Below, in pieces: positions 25,146 through 33,791 of a stretch of 64,000 nt of DNA. The notes under the pieces are model-generated. The model was not told where the DNA came from. It saw nothing but the letters and a program-made list of their open reading frames with translations, and made no database searches. The position numbers and the translations under genes are program-made. Origin of the DNA: Exiguobacterium sp. BMC-KP (lineage in GTDB: Bacteria; Bacillota; Bacilli; Exiguobacteriales; Exiguobacteriaceae); NCBI RefSeq assembly GCF_001275385.1, contig NZ_LGIW01000015.1, positions 496,001 through 560,000 on the forward strand, given 5' to 3'. Within the stretch, counting starts at the first letter, position 1. Each line of letters begins with the position of its first letter.

Positions 25146-28132
25146 CATTACGCGCCTTTGGACCGTTTGCTGGCGAAGAGACGATTGATTTCACAGCACT
25201 TGCTGGGCGGACGATGTTCGTCATTTCCGGGAATACGGGGGCAGGGAAAACGACGATTTTCGATGCGCTAACATTCGCTCTGTACGGTGAGACGTCTGGT
25301 GGCGAACGGGAAATGAGCGAACTGCGAAGTCATTTCGCTGTGCCTGAGCAAAAGACGGAAGTCGAACTGGAGTTTACCCTTAAAGGGGAACGGTACCGGA
25401 TCATCCGCCAACCGAGTCAACCGCATCCGGTCAACAAAACCGGTTATTCGCATGAAGCCGAGTTCTCACGGTTCGACGGGACGACGTGGAAACCGCTTGC
25501 GGTCAAGATTCCGGAAATCAAACAACGCGTTCAAGAGTTGATCCAGCTCGATCATAAACAGTTTTCGCAAATCCTGTTGTTGCCGCAAAATAAGTTCCGT
25601 GAACTGTTGATGGCAGAGTCGAAAGATAAGCTACAGATTCTCAAGCAACTGTTCAAGACGGAGCACTACGGTGAGTTCCAGCAACGCTTGCACCGGCAAG
25701 CGCTCGATCTTGCGGCACGGATTAAGGAAACGAAGACGAAACAGTGGGCAAAACTCGAGGAATTACCACTGCAAGCGAACTGGAGTGAACTGACAGAAGC
25801 AGATATTCGTCTCCGGACGGACGCCTTGACGACAGAACACGACGAATGGTTAGCGGCTGCACGTCAAGCTGAAGTAGAGACTCGTGCGATCGTTGAGAAG
25901 AAAACGACGCAATTGCAACAAGGCGAGCAACTCGAAGCGGCTTTCCAAGAGCAAGAAAAGCTTCAACAGACGGAACAGTTGCTACTAGACTGCCTACCGG
26001 AAATCGAGCGGATGCAAGAAGAAACAACAGCGGCTGAACGCGCTCAAATCGTTGCACCGATCCATGATCAGTGGCAACAAGATCAGGAACAACTGACGCA
26101 ACTTAAGCAACGGAAGCAGGAAACGGAGCAACAGGTCAACCGCTTAACGGAGCGACAAGGGATTGTTCAAGAACAAGTGAATCGTTTGCTAGCAGAAGAA
26201 CCAAGCATTGAACAATTAAGTCGTCGCCTCGAAAAAATTCAGGAAGAACGTGAACGCTTAGAAGCGGAAACACGTTTACGACAACAGCAACAACAATTAG
26301 CAGAGCGGTTGAAGCAACTCGATCCGGAAACGTTACGAAAACAACTGGAACAAGTACGGGTGGATCGTAAGACGGTTCAAGAACAACTTCGGCCGCTGCA
26401 AAACGTTGGAGCGGAACGCTTACAGGCGCAAGAACGTCGCTTTACCTTACAACAGTTGGCGACGAAGTACGCTGAACATGACAAGTTGGAAGCAGAACGA
26501 CAACAATTGATCGTTCGCGGGACGAGCGTTCGAGATCAAAAAGAAACAGCTGCTCGCCAGTACGAAGAAGCGCGTAAACGTGAACGGGAGCAACTGGCTG
26601 CTGAACTTGCGAAAGGATTGACGGACGGAACGGCTTGTCCTGTTTGTGGTAGCACGACCCATCCGCGACACGCTGTCGCTGTCGCGCAGGAACTATCCGT
26701 CGATATAGCTCAACAGAAGTTCTTAGAAGCACAACAGGCGCATCAAGAGTTACAGGCATCTTACCGGACGATTGCTGAGCGTCTGCAACAACTGACGACC
26801 GAGATTCAACAGACCAGTGAAAACGAGTCAGGACACGCCGATATTGCATTACAGCTTCGAGAAGTCGAGCAGACGGAAGCGCGGTTGGTGTCAGCGCAGA
26901 CGGAAAAAGGACGTCTTGAGATACGCCTGCAACAGCTCGAGCAATCTATGGAGCAGCTACAACTGAACATCGATAGGGTAGTGAAAGATCGGACTGGTAT
27001 CGAATCGGAATTGGCGCATCTGACGGGACGTTTGAGTCAATCCGGAGAAACCGCGAAATCGTTACCAGAACTGCGTGAGGAACAACAACAGGCAGAAACA
27101 CGTATCAAACAGTTCGAGCAAGACAAACAGCAACAGCTGCGCGAGAAGGAACAGCTCGATCGCGACTTAGCGGAACAACAAGGACGATTCCGTCAATTGA
27201 CCGAAGCGCTTTCGGAGCAGAGCGAACGCCTAACGAAACGCGAACAAGCACTACATGTCGCCTTGACCGAAGAAGCGTTTCCGACGATTGAAGCATTCCG
27301 CGAAGCGCGAAGATCGCGCGAAGACCTTCGTCATCTCCATGACCGCTTGGAGCAGGATCGCTTAGAGCGACAGGAACTGAAGTTAAAACAGGAACAAGTT
27401 CGCTTGAAGACGGACGGACAGGTTCGTCCGAATCTTGAAGTGCTGCGGACGGTAGTGAAAGAGACGACGAATACACTGTCGGAGCAAACGGATCGGCGTG
27501 TCGGGCTGGAGAAGGAACGGGCACACATCGACCAATTGATGGCAGCTTGGGAAAGTTTACAACGACAAATCGAGGATGAGGACGCGAGATACGGGATCAT
27601 CGGAGAACTCGCCCGCGTGGGTGTCGGGGAAAATGCACAACGGATGACATTTGAGACGTATGTCCAGACGGCGTACTTCGATGAGATCTTGTTTGCTGCG
27701 AACCGGCATCTGCATGAGATGACATCTGGTCGTTTTCAGCTGGAGCGGAAGACCGAAGCCGGAAAAGGTCTCAAGAAATATGGACTTGATTTAAACGTCT
27801 TTGATGCCTATACGTCACAAACACGGCACGTCAAAACGTTGTCCGGTGGGGAGAGCTTCAAGGCGTCGCTTGCCCTCGCACTCGGACTGTCCGAAGTCGT
27901 TCAGGAAGCGAGCGGTGGAGTATCACTCGAGACGATGTTCATCGATGAAGGATTCGGAACGCTTGATCCAGAATCACTTGAACAAGCGATCGAAACGTTG
28001 CTTTCGATTCAAGAGAGTGGTCGAATGGTCGGGATTATCAGTCACGTCCAGGAACTAAAATCTCGTGTTGATGCCAAAATCGAAGTCAAACAAGGAAAAA
28101 CGGGGTCGACGATTGCATTAGTCGTCGAGTAA
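25127..28132 (+). CDS. sbcC: Nuclease SbcCD subunit C
   Basis: 1001 residues. Rad50/SMC-like ATPase that partners SbcD. Walker A GNTGAGKTT at residues 35-43; two long Gln/Glu-rich coiled coils; zinc-hook CPVC at residues 504-507 in the middle; ABC signature LSGGESF from residue 905; Walker B MFIDEGFGTLD near residue 940. ATP drives opening and closing of the clamp that holds DNA for SbcD. Length and architecture are normal. Confidence 0.96.
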   Translation: MRPERLTLRAFGPFAGEETIDFTALAGRTMFVISGNTGAGKTTIFDALTFALYGETSGGEREMSELRSHFAVPEQKTEVELEFTLKGERYRIIRQPSQPHPVNKTGYSHEAEFSRFDGTTWKPLAVKIPEIKQRVQELIQLDHKQFSQILLLPQNKFRELLMAESKDKLQILKQLFKTEHYGEFQQRLHRQALDLAARIKETKTKQWAKLEELPLQANWSELTEADIRLRTDALTTEHDEWLAAARQAEVETRAIVEKKTTQLQQGEQLEAAFQEQEKLQQTEQLLLDCLPEIERMQEETTAAERAQIVAPIHDQWQQDQEQLTQLKQRKQETEQQVNRLTERQGIVQEQVNRLLAEEPSIEQLSRRLEKIQEERERLEAETRLRQQQQQLAERLKQLDPETLRKQLEQVRVDRKTVQEQLRPLQNVGAERLQAQERRFTLQQLATKYAEHDKLEAERQQLIVRGTSVRDQKETAARQYEEARKREREQLAAELAKGLTDGTACPVCGSTTHPRHAVAVAQELSVDIAQQKFLEAQQAHQELQASYRTIAERLQQLTTEIQQTSENESGHADIALQLREVEQTEARLVSAQTEKGRLEIRLQQLEQSMEQLQLNIDRVVKDRTGIESELAHLTGRLSQSGETAKSLPELREEQQQAETRIKQFEQDKQQQLREKEQLDRDLAEQQGRFRQLTEALSEQSERLTKREQALHVALTEEAFPTIEAFREARRSREDLRHLHDRLEQDRLERQELKLKQEQVRLKTDGQVRPNLEVLRTVVKETTNTLSEQTDRRVGLEKERAHIDQLMAAWESLQRQIEDEDARYGIIGELARVGVGENAQRMTFETYVQTAYFDEILFAANRHLHEMTSGRFQLERKTEAGKGLKKYGLDLNVFDAYTSQTRHVKTLSGGESFKASLALALGLSEVVQEASGGVSLETMFIDEGFGTLDPESLEQAIETLLSIQESGRMVGIISHVQELKSRVDAKIEVKQGKTGSTIALVVE

Positions 28133-28145
28133 GGAGCTAAGATTG

Positions 28146-28937
28146 ATGGAAACACGAAATATGGTCACGAAATCACAAATCAAAGAAGCATTACGCGAGT
28201 TAGGTGTGACACCTGGGATGAAACTTTTTGTCCATACGTCTCTCAAGCAAATCGGCTGGATTCCAGGTGGGGTGCAAGCCTTGATTGAAGCATTACAAGA
28301 AGTCGTTACAGCAGAAGGTTTAATCATGATGCCCGCGCAAAGTACGGATAACTCGGATCCAAAGAACTGGAGTCAACCGGCTGTTCCCGAGGAATGGTGG
28401 GAAACGATCCGCCGGGAGATGCCAGCCTATGATCCGGCAAAAACGGTCACGCGCGGTATCGGGCGCGTACCGGAAGTCTTCCGGACCTATCCAGGTGTCG
28501 TCCGAAGCGATCATCCGATGTGGTCGGTTACCGCGTGGGGTAAGAATGCAACAGCGTTTGTTGCTGATCATACAGTAGAAAACGGCTTCGGACCTGGCTC
28601 ACCAATCGAACGCTTCATTGAAGCGGACGGTCAAATTCTGCATATCGGCTCACCATGGGACACGACGACGGTCTGGCATTACGCGGAGTATGGTTTGAGC
28701 CGTCCAGATGTCGAGGATGGTTGCAAAGTAAAAGAGGGGACGACAGAACGGTTCATCCATTACCGACACCGTCAAATAGATAGTGATGCGTTCGGACCGA
28801 TTGGCGAAGGGTTAGAAAATGCCGAATTCGTCACGTCGGGTTTGATTGGGCAGGCAAAATCGTACCGAATCGATGCTAAAGCATCGATCCCTGTCGTCAT
28901 GTTGCAATTAAAAGCGCTTGATCAATGGTTATTCTGA
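28146..28937 (+). CDS. AAC(3)-family N-acetyltransferase (YokD-like)
   Basis: 263 residues from the ATG with AAGGAG nine bases upstream. Belongs to the aminoglycoside 3-N-acetyltransferase fold: LFVHTSLKQIGWIPGG near residue 28, LIMMPAQSTDNSDP near residue 60, and the HPMWSVTAWGKNA / GFGPGSPIERF segments that bind acetyl-CoA and hold the catalytic His. Chromosomal members such as YokD often do not give aminoglycoside resistance, so the substrate is open. It begins 13 bp after sbcC. Confidence 0.87.
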   Translation: METRNMVTKSQIKEALRELGVTPGMKLFVHTSLKQIGWIPGGVQALIEALQEVVTAEGLIMMPAQSTDNSDPKNWSQPAVPEEWWETIRREMPAYDPAKTVTRGIGRVPEVFRTYPGVVRSDHPMWSVTAWGKNATAFVADHTVENGFGPGSPIERFIEADGQILHIGSPWDTTTVWHYAEYGLSRPDVEDGCKVKEGTTERFIHYRHRQIDSDAFGPIGEGLENAEFVTSGLIGQAKSYRIDAKASIPVVMLQLKALDQWLF

Positions 28938-28995
28938 AACTTTTTCGGGAAAGAATCGTATTAGAAAAACAGATACAATAAAAGGAGTGAATGCA

Positions 28996-29733
28996 ATGGC
29001 TTCACGTTTTAAAGTTAACCCGGCCTTGCGTCGCGGATTCGATACGGCACGTGTCGGAGAACGACCAATGACCAAAAGCGGGACGATGAGCAAGATTTTC
29101 TTGATGCTCGCTCTCGTCACGGCAGCAGCAGGAGGAAGCTGGTTCTTCCTCGCAGAGAATCAAGCGTTCTTATTTCCTGCATTAATCGGTGGATTCGTCA
29201 TCGGTCTGATTCTTGCCCTGATCATCACCTTCAAACCGGCAACAGCGCCTGTTCTTTCGCCAGTCTACGCACTAGCAGAAGGTGTCGCCGTCGGAGCATT
29301 ATCGCTCGTCTTTGAAAGCATGTATCCAGGAATCGTCGGAAAAGCAGTCGTTGCGACATTCGTCGTCGCGTTCGCGATGTGGTTCGTCTACTCGACGGGC
29401 ATGATTAAAGTAACGCAACGTTTCCGTTCTGCGGTCACAGCGGCGATTCTCTCAATCTTCGTCTTGTATGCAGTCAACTTGATCCTAGCGCTATTCGGTG
29501 TCGATCTCCCATTCATGACAGGTAGCTCACCGCTTGCGATCGGTATTCAGTTCGTCATCGTCATCGTGGCATCCCTGTCACTCGTGATGGATTTTGATTT
29601 CATTTCGCAACAAGTTCGCGCAGGTGCTCCAAAATCAATGGAGTGGGTCGCGGCATTCGGATTGATCGTGACAATCATCTGGCTTTATATTGAATTACTT
29701 GATCTCTTATATCGCCTCGCGGCTCGAGATTAA
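28996..29733 (+). CDS. Bax inhibitor-1 / YccA family membrane protein
   Basis: 245 residues with seven hydrophobic segments after a basic N-terminal tail of about 32 residues. The C-terminal pattern VIVIVASLSLVMDFDFI followed by the acidic membrane segment WLYIELLDLLYRLAARD is characteristic of the BI-1/YccA group, whose paired aspartates form a pH-sensitive site in calcium-leak homologues. Function in bacteria is uncertain. AAAGGAG precedes the ATG, and a terminator follows at once. Confidence 0.88.
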   Translation: MASRFKVNPALRRGFDTARVGERPMTKSGTMSKIFLMLALVTAAAGGSWFFLAENQAFLFPALIGGFVIGLILALIITFKPATAPVLSPVYALAEGVAVGALSLVFESMYPGIVGKAVVATFVVAFAMWFVYSTGMIKVTQRFRSAVTAAILSIFVLYAVNLILALFGVDLPFMTGSSPLAIGIQFVIVIVASLSLVMDFDFISQQVRAGAPKSMEWVAAFGLIVTIIWLYIELLDLLYRLAARD

Positions 29734-29737
29734 CAGC

Positions 29738-29770
29738 AACAGACGACGGAATCTCCGTCGTCTGTTTTTT
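29738..29770 (+). terminator. Terminator of the BI-1 family gene
   Basis: Perfect 13-bp stem AACAGACGACGGA / TCCGTCGTCTGTT with a 3-base loop and a U-run. Confidence 0.93.
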
Positions 29771-29829
29771 GTCGAAAACAGGGATGACCTTGGGAAATGC
29801 GAAGTAGTTAGTGAGAAGGGGGATATCAC

Positions 29830-30378
29830 ATGAAAGAACGCATCGTTATTGGGGCGGGACCGTATCATAATAATCCAGGATGGTTTCATACACAGGAAGA
29901 GGAGCTGAATCTGCTCAATCGGTCCGATTGGGAGAGATTGTATTCGAGCGACACGTTGCAAGCAATTCTTGCCGAGCATGTTTGGGAGCATTTGACGCTC
30001 GAAGAAGGAAAGGAAGCAGCACGACACTGTTACGCTTATCTTGCGCAAGGGGGATACGTCCGTTGTGCAGTACCAGACGGTTATTTTCGGGATGAGGCCT
30101 ACCAAACAATCGTTCAAGTCGGTGGTCCGGGTCCTGCTGACCATCCAGCAGCGAGTCACAAAATCGTTTATACGTCTGAAACGTTACAGCATGTATTTCA
30201 AGAAGCTGGGTTTCAAGTGCGACTCCTCGAATATTTTGATCAAGATGGAGTCTTTCATCAAGCGGACTGGGATGGTGCGGACGGTATTATATTTCGGTCG
30301 AAACGATACGATCCGCGAAATGCAGAAAAATTGAGTTTTCCATCGTTAATTTTGGATGCAATCAAGTTAAATGTGTAA
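29830..30378 (+). CDS. Methyltransferase-like protein (short class I form)
   Basis: 182 residues. The segment ILAEHVWEHLTLEEGKEAARHCYAYLAQGGYVRCAVPDG matches the post-motif I half of class I SAM-dependent methyltransferases, the part around the EHxxEH turn and the strand after it. The N-terminal glycine-rich SAM loop is reduced to IGAGPYHNNPGW, so SAM binding is uncertain. Similar short proteins occur in other Bacillales. GAAGGGGGA precedes the ATG. Confidence 0.7.
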   Translation: MKERIVIGAGPYHNNPGWFHTQEEELNLLNRSDWERLYSSDTLQAILAEHVWEHLTLEEGKEAARHCYAYLAQGGYVRCAVPDGYFRDEAYQTIVQVGGPGPADHPAASHKIVYTSETLQHVFQEAGFQVRLLEYFDQDGVFHQADWDGADGIIFRSKRYDPRNAEKLSFPSLILDAIKLNV

Positions 30379-30383
30379 TTGTT

Positions 30384-30421
30384 AAAGACCATCTGACGTA
30401 TACTTGTCAGATGGTCTTTTT
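30384..30421. terminator. Bidirectional terminator
   Basis: Perfect 14-bp stem AAAGACCATCTGAC (30384-30397) / GTCAGATGGTCTTT (30406-30419) with T-run on the plus strand. It separates two convergent genes. Confidence 0.9.
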
Positions 30422-30423
30422 AT

Positions 30424-30729
30424 TCATAGTCCATGTTCAGTTTTTAGTTGATCGACATATTGTTTCGCTTCGAGTAACGATAAACCGAGTGATTCCCTAA
30501 CCCGTTTGACGGCTTCGACCATTTTGCCTTCTTTAAGTAACTGAACCAGTTCGACTTGTAAGGCTGCCTCTTCTAAAGACACCTCATTTAGACCGAGATG
30601 CTCCTCGATTCTTTGTAATTTCTTTAAAATGGTTTGTTGACGGCGTTTCGCTTCGTCCGCTTTTTGCGATAAAGACATCCAGATGAAGAACAATACGATG
30701 AGTGGTGCGAATGTGACGACAGAATCCAT
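30424..30729 (-). CDS. Membrane protein with ribosomal L7/L12 C-terminal-like domain
   Basis: 101 residues from the ATG at 30729, which follows AAGGAAGGTG; the upstream extension has no site. Residues 3-20 are a membrane anchor, residues 25-50 a charged helix probably forming a coiled coil, and residues 65-98 (GKMVEAVKRVRESLGLSLLEAKQYVDQL) match the L7/L12 C-terminal fold. Such proteins are widespread in Gram-positives, and no role is established. This domain could contact GTPases, but that is speculation. Confidence 0.75.
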   Translation of the reverse strand: MDSVVTFAPLIVLFFIWMSLSQKADEAKRRQQTILKKLQRIEEHLGLNEVSLEEAALQVELVQLLKEGKMVEAVKRVRESLGLSLLEAKQYVDQLKTEHGL

Positions 30730-30859
30730 AGTGAACACCTTCCTTTGTTCCACCGTACCATAGGAAATGAAGCATAACAAATAGTGGAAAATGATATGGA
30801 AATTGATTATGCTGATATAGTGGAAAATAAAGGGTTAATATGGAAAGGAGATAAATGTA

Positions 30860-31594
30860 GTGGACAATGTGTTAGTGACATTTTTGCCGTTCTTGATTCA
30901 AGTCGGACTGCTCATGGTGCTGTTCTTCTTCGGAACGTTCGGTCTGTTTTTCTTCGTCAAGCGCAATTCGTATCACAGCAGTCGTTATTATCGGTTAACA
31001 CGAGAGCCGTTTTTGCGAATCGTCCGTGATAAAGGAAAATGGGGAGAGTACTTGACGACACGTCAACTCGATCAAGTATCGGGATATGGGACTTATGTGT
31101 TTAATACATACTTACCGCGTGCGCGGGGTGAAGGCACGACAGAGATTGACGTAACATTCATTCATGAAAGTGGCATTTATGTGCTCGAATCTAAAAACTA
31201 TAGTGGGTGGATTTTCGGGCGTGAGCAGGATCGTCAATGGACGCAGCAGTTCCAGAATCGCTTTAAACAACGCTTCTATAATCCGATCAAACAGAATGAA
31301 GGACATCTTAAGAGTATGCAACGCTTTTTAGAGGGAACAGATCCTGCGCTTTTCCATTCATTGATCGTCTTTAGCGAACGATGTGAACTGAAAAAAATCA
31401 CGGTCGATTCGGCACATGTTCGTGTCTTGAAACGAAACGTCTTACGCAAAACGATTGAACGGCTCGCGACTGAAAAAACATTGACGCCGAGTCAGGTGGA
31501 TACGATTGCAGGAAAACTTGGTGTGCATTCTCAGGTCGATCGTGCTACACAGCAGGCGCATATCGAAGGAATCCGTCAACGTCAGTCCAAATGA
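30860..31594 (+). CDS. NERD-domain membrane protein
   Basis: 244 residues from a GTG nine bases after AAGGAG; the ATG at 30855 is followed directly by a stop. A membrane segment at residues 8-33 is followed by a nuclease-related (NERD) domain: RDKGKWGEYLTTRQL, TTEIDVTFIHESGIYVLESKNYSGWIFG holds the D-(E/D)xK-like residues, and HSLIVFSERCELKKI closes it. A DNA-processing or stress role is inferred from the nuclease-like fold; activity is unproven. Confidence 0.85.
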   Translation: MDNVLVTFLPFLIQVGLLMVLFFFGTFGLFFFVKRNSYHSSRYYRLTREPFLRIVRDKGKWGEYLTTRQLDQVSGYGTYVFNTYLPRARGEGTTEIDVTFIHESGIYVLESKNYSGWIFGREQDRQWTQQFQNRFKQRFYNPIKQNEGHLKSMQRFLEGTDPALFHSLIVFSERCELKKITVDSAHVRVLKRNVLRKTIERLATEKTLTPSQVDTIAGKLGVHSQVDRATQQAHIEGIRQRQSK

Positions 31595-31599
31595 AGTCG

Positions 31600-31629
31600 T
31601 TGACTTGACACCTCTCATTCCGGTATAGT
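31600..31629 (+). promoter_or_regulatory. Promoter of the marR-like gene
   Basis: TTGACT (31600-31605), 18 bases, TATAGT (31624-31629), 41 bp before the start codon and just ahead of the candidate operator. Confidence 0.55.
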
Positions 31630-31645
31630 GAATAAATAATAAGTA

Positions 31646-31657
31646 GTGCAACTATAT
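31646..31657. promoter_or_regulatory. Candidate MarR operator, copy 1
   Basis: GTGCAACTATAT between promoter and start codon. The exact reverse complement occurs at 32110-32121 before the next gene; both sites would allow one regulator to control both genes. Confidence 0.55.
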
Positions 31658-31669
31658 GGAGATGATGGG

Positions 31670-32092
31670 ATGAAGGAATCGGAATGGTCGCTTGGGATGC
31701 AACTGTCCCGCAGTTATTACGCGTTCAAACGTGCCGCTGCTAAACGGATGGAAGCGTTCGGTCTAACACCGGAACAGTTTTCTGTCCTGAGTGAACTTGC
31801 TAAACAAGATGGTGTTTCGCAAAAACAACTGGCACTCGTGACAGAACGTGATCAGACGACGATTGGTAAGATTCTCGATAAACTTGGTAAAAAGGAATTA
31901 ATCGTTCGGACACCAGATCCACGGGACCGGCGAGCCGTTCTCCTTTTGATGACGCGTGAAGGACGCGACATCGTCGATCGTCTCGGTCCAGAGCTTGATC
32001 AGTTACAACTCGAAGCGTTCCGTGGACTATCGCGACAGCAAATCGAACAACTAAAGGAAACACTCGAGACCATTCACCGGAATGTGACGTGA
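31670..32092 (+). CDS. MarR-family regulator
   Basis: 140 residues from the ATG eight bases after GGAG. Winged helix-turn-helix with VSQKQLALVTERDQTTIGKILDKLGKKELI as recognition region and the conserved wing DPRDRRAVLLLMTREG. N- and C-terminal helices form the dimer interface. It is followed after 69 bp by a membrane protein gene of ABC-2 type, and the same 12-bp box lies before both, so it probably represses itself and that exporter. Confidence 0.9.
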   Translation: MKESEWSLGMQLSRSYYAFKRAAAKRMEAFGLTPEQFSVLSELAKQDGVSQKQLALVTERDQTTIGKILDKLGKKELIVRTPDPRDRRAVLLLMTREGRDIVDRLGPELDQLQLEAFRGLSRQQIEQLKETLETIHRNVT

Positions 32093-32109
32093 ATGGTTTT
32101 CCTTCGGAT

Positions 32110-32121
32110 ATATAGTTGCAC
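32110..32121. promoter_or_regulatory. Candidate MarR operator, copy 2
   Basis: ATATAGTTGCAC, the exact inverse of the box at 31646-31657. Downstream, TAAGTAATGCATATA (32131-32145) resembles TAAGTAGTGCAACTATA at the first site, suggesting a second half-site. Confidence 0.55.
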
Positions 32122-32161
32122 ATGATATTATAAGTAATGCATATAAAAAGGAGATAGAAAG

Positions 32162-33172
32162 ATGAAAGCATGGAAAGATGTCTGGTCAATGACACAAACG
32201 AAAGTTGGACTCGTCTTCGCAATCGTCGTCCCGCTCTTGTTCCTCGTCGTCTGGATGACCGGTTACCAAGGCACGACGGAACGGCTTGATCAATTAAATG
32301 TCGGGGTCGTCGGCGAAGCGAATGATCCGTTCGTCAAATCATTAAAGGAAGCGCCATTTACGGTCCAAGCACTCGCGACGGAAGAGAAAGGATTGGAAGC
32401 ACTCGATGCCAATGAAGTTGATCTCGTCCTACAAAAAGATGATGCAACGCGTCAACTGACGGCACACGTTAGTCAGACGAATGCTGAGTTCGCGAATGCG
32501 ATTCTCGAGCGGGCGACAGAATCAATCGGCAAACAGTTGAATGGCGAACCGACGTTCACGACGTCGATCGTCACGGAACATGCTGTTTCGGATTTTGCCT
32601 TATCGATGCTGCCACTCATCCTCGGTTTTGTCATCTACATCGCGACGATGACGATGGGGATTCAGTTCAATCTCGTTAGTACGATATTAAGTAGTCGTCA
32701 TACGCAACGGGATCTCTTTTGGAGTCGGCAACTGCTACACGGCATCGTTCTTCTAATCGTGCCGCTGCTCCTCGTCTCAGTGGCACATCTATTGACGGAT
32801 ATTACGACACCATTCATGAAGTTGTGGGCGTTCGAGCTCCTCGTCGTCGCAACTTGTATCGCTGTCACGCAGATGAACTTTGCGATATTTGGACCGATTG
32901 CGCCACTCGTTAACGTCGCATTGATTCCGTTTCAATTGATGACTGCCGGAAACATTGTGCCGGCAAAGATGTTGGCACCGTTTTATCAATCGCTCGGAAC
33001 GTTTCTCCCAGTGCCGAACGCCGTTTCCGGGTTCAGCCGTTTATTGTTCATGAACGGGGACATCGGTTCTCAAGTAATGTCCTTATCACTGATTGCTCTT
33101 GGTAGTTTTATCGTGACATATGTGATGATGGTTTGGAGAGAGCGACGGCAAGCGCAACGTCTTGTTGCATAA
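32162..33172 (+). CDS. ABC-2-like / YhgE-type membrane exporter component
   Basis: 336 residues. One membrane segment at residues 15-35, an extracellular domain of about 110 residues (residues 38-145), then five membrane segments. This is the pattern of YhgE/Pip and ABC-2 permeases (also DUF3533). No ATPase adjoins it. With a MarR regulator directly upstream, a role in efflux of a toxic compound or membrane stress is likely. The ATG follows AAAAGGAG. Confidence 0.8.
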   Translation: MKAWKDVWSMTQTKVGLVFAIVVPLLFLVVWMTGYQGTTERLDQLNVGVVGEANDPFVKSLKEAPFTVQALATEEKGLEALDANEVDLVLQKDDATRQLTAHVSQTNAEFANAILERATESIGKQLNGEPTFTTSIVTEHAVSDFALSMLPLILGFVIYIATMTMGIQFNLVSTILSSRHTQRDLFWSRQLLHGIVLLIVPLLLVSVAHLLTDITTPFMKLWAFELLVVATCIAVTQMNFAIFGPIAPLVNVALIPFQLMTAGNIVPAKMLAPFYQSLGTFLPVPNAVSGFSRLLFMNGDIGSQVMSLSLIALGSFIVTYVMMVWRERRQAQRLVA

Positions 33173-33202
33173 GGGAAGCTGAAAAGAAGGTTTTAAAGAC
33201 AG

Positions 33203-33234
33203 AATCGTCATCGAGTGAGATGGCGGTTTTTCTT
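33203..33234 (+). terminator. Terminator of the marR-exporter operon
   Basis: AATCGTCATC (33203-33212) pairs with GATGGCGGTT (33219-33228), with two G-U pairs, then a T-run. Confidence 0.8.
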
Positions 33235-33257
33235 TTTGAGACAAGTTTGTTTGACAC

Positions 33258-33278
33258 TCCCACGATTAAAACCGTGGG
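33258..33278. repeat. Right-end hairpin of the IS200/IS605-like element
   Basis: TCCCACG and CGTGGGA face each other across ATTAAAAC. Such imperfect palindromes near the ends are bound by TnpA of this family. Confidence 0.7.
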
Positions 33279-33608
33279 ATTCTGAAGTGCTTGTGCGAGC
33301 GCAGTCCATTTCTGTTTTGCTCAAGCCTTCAGATGAGGGTGTGCCACCACCCCTCCTGAGACAGACCGTATAGGTTCTCAGGCTGATTGACTGTTACCGT
33401 CAACCACAGGTCGTTGCAGGTGTGTCCACCTGATGTGTTAGCGTCTTTTGCGTGACGACAGGCATCGTTTTACCGGTCACATGTTTTCGTGACCGAACCG
33501 TATACGATTTTCAAGGTGCGATGGACACAGGCGTTTTAGAGACTTGTACTTGTCTATGCGGTAGATGTACCCGAATGTCGGATGTGAAAACATCCGAACT
33601 CACTTTCA

Positions 33609-33628
33609 ACCCATGCCTTAAGGCGGGC
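33609..33628. repeat. Left-end hairpin of the IS200/IS605-like element
   Basis: CCCATGCCTTAAGGCGGG: CCC pairs with GGG around the palindrome GCCTTAAGGC. A second small hairpin, CCCTATATGGG, lies at 33633-33643. Confidence 0.55.
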
Positions 33629-33678
33629 TATGCCCTATATGGGATTTCCCGTTCGTAAATTCTGTAAAAAATCATTGC

Positions 33679-33694
33679 ATAACGAAATCGTTAT
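33679..33694. promoter_or_regulatory. Candidate ArsR operator and promoter
   Basis: ATAACGA-AA-TCGTTAT is a perfect dyad with 7-bp arms. It overlaps TTGCAT (33675-33680) and a TATAAT sequence (33694-33699), so a bound repressor would cover the promoter. It starts 25 bp after the mobile element. Confidence 0.55.
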
Positions 33695-33791
33695 ATAATA
33701 ATATGGTTATGTAAAAGAAATAGAAAATTAAAATTCTGTTGTTCAAACATCTTGTGTCTCTTATGGACCATATAGAGAGGAGGAGTTTTCA

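Larger units (their letters stand above)
33251..33654 (-). mobile_element. Protein-less IS200/IS605-type element (MITE/PATE-like) with omega-RNA-like right end
   Basis: Read on the minus strand, the right end has the hairpin CCCACG / CGTGGG with loop GTTTTAAT, preceded by CTTCAGAATCC and closed by GGGAGTGTCAA, the pattern of IS200/IS605 right ends. The left end has the hairpin CCC-GCCTTAAGGC-ATGGG (33610-33627). TTAC precedes the left end and TCAA closes the right end, as in IS608, which gives about 404 bp. No TnpA or TnpB frame is present. The interior is rich in hairpins and resembles the RNA-coding 3' part of tnpB elements. Ends are inferred, not proven. Confidence 0.72.

Noticed and set aside
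28146-28937. Aminoglycoside resistance gene
   Set aside because: The fold is AAC(3)-like, but the gene is chromosomal next to housekeeping genes, and YokD-type members need not give resistance.
28926-28954. Sigma-B promoter before the BI-1 family gene
   Set aside because: GTTATT-N13-GGGAAA lacks the GTTT core and lies partly inside the preceding coding region.
33251-33654. Degraded tnpB gene
   Set aside because: I could not find the TnpB zinc finger or C-terminal protein motifs on the minus strand; only end structures and RNA-like sequence are supported.
33452-33658. Open frame of 68 codons, cysteine rich, in the mobile element
   Set aside because: It lies on the strand opposite to the element, spans the left-end hairpins and has no ribosome site.
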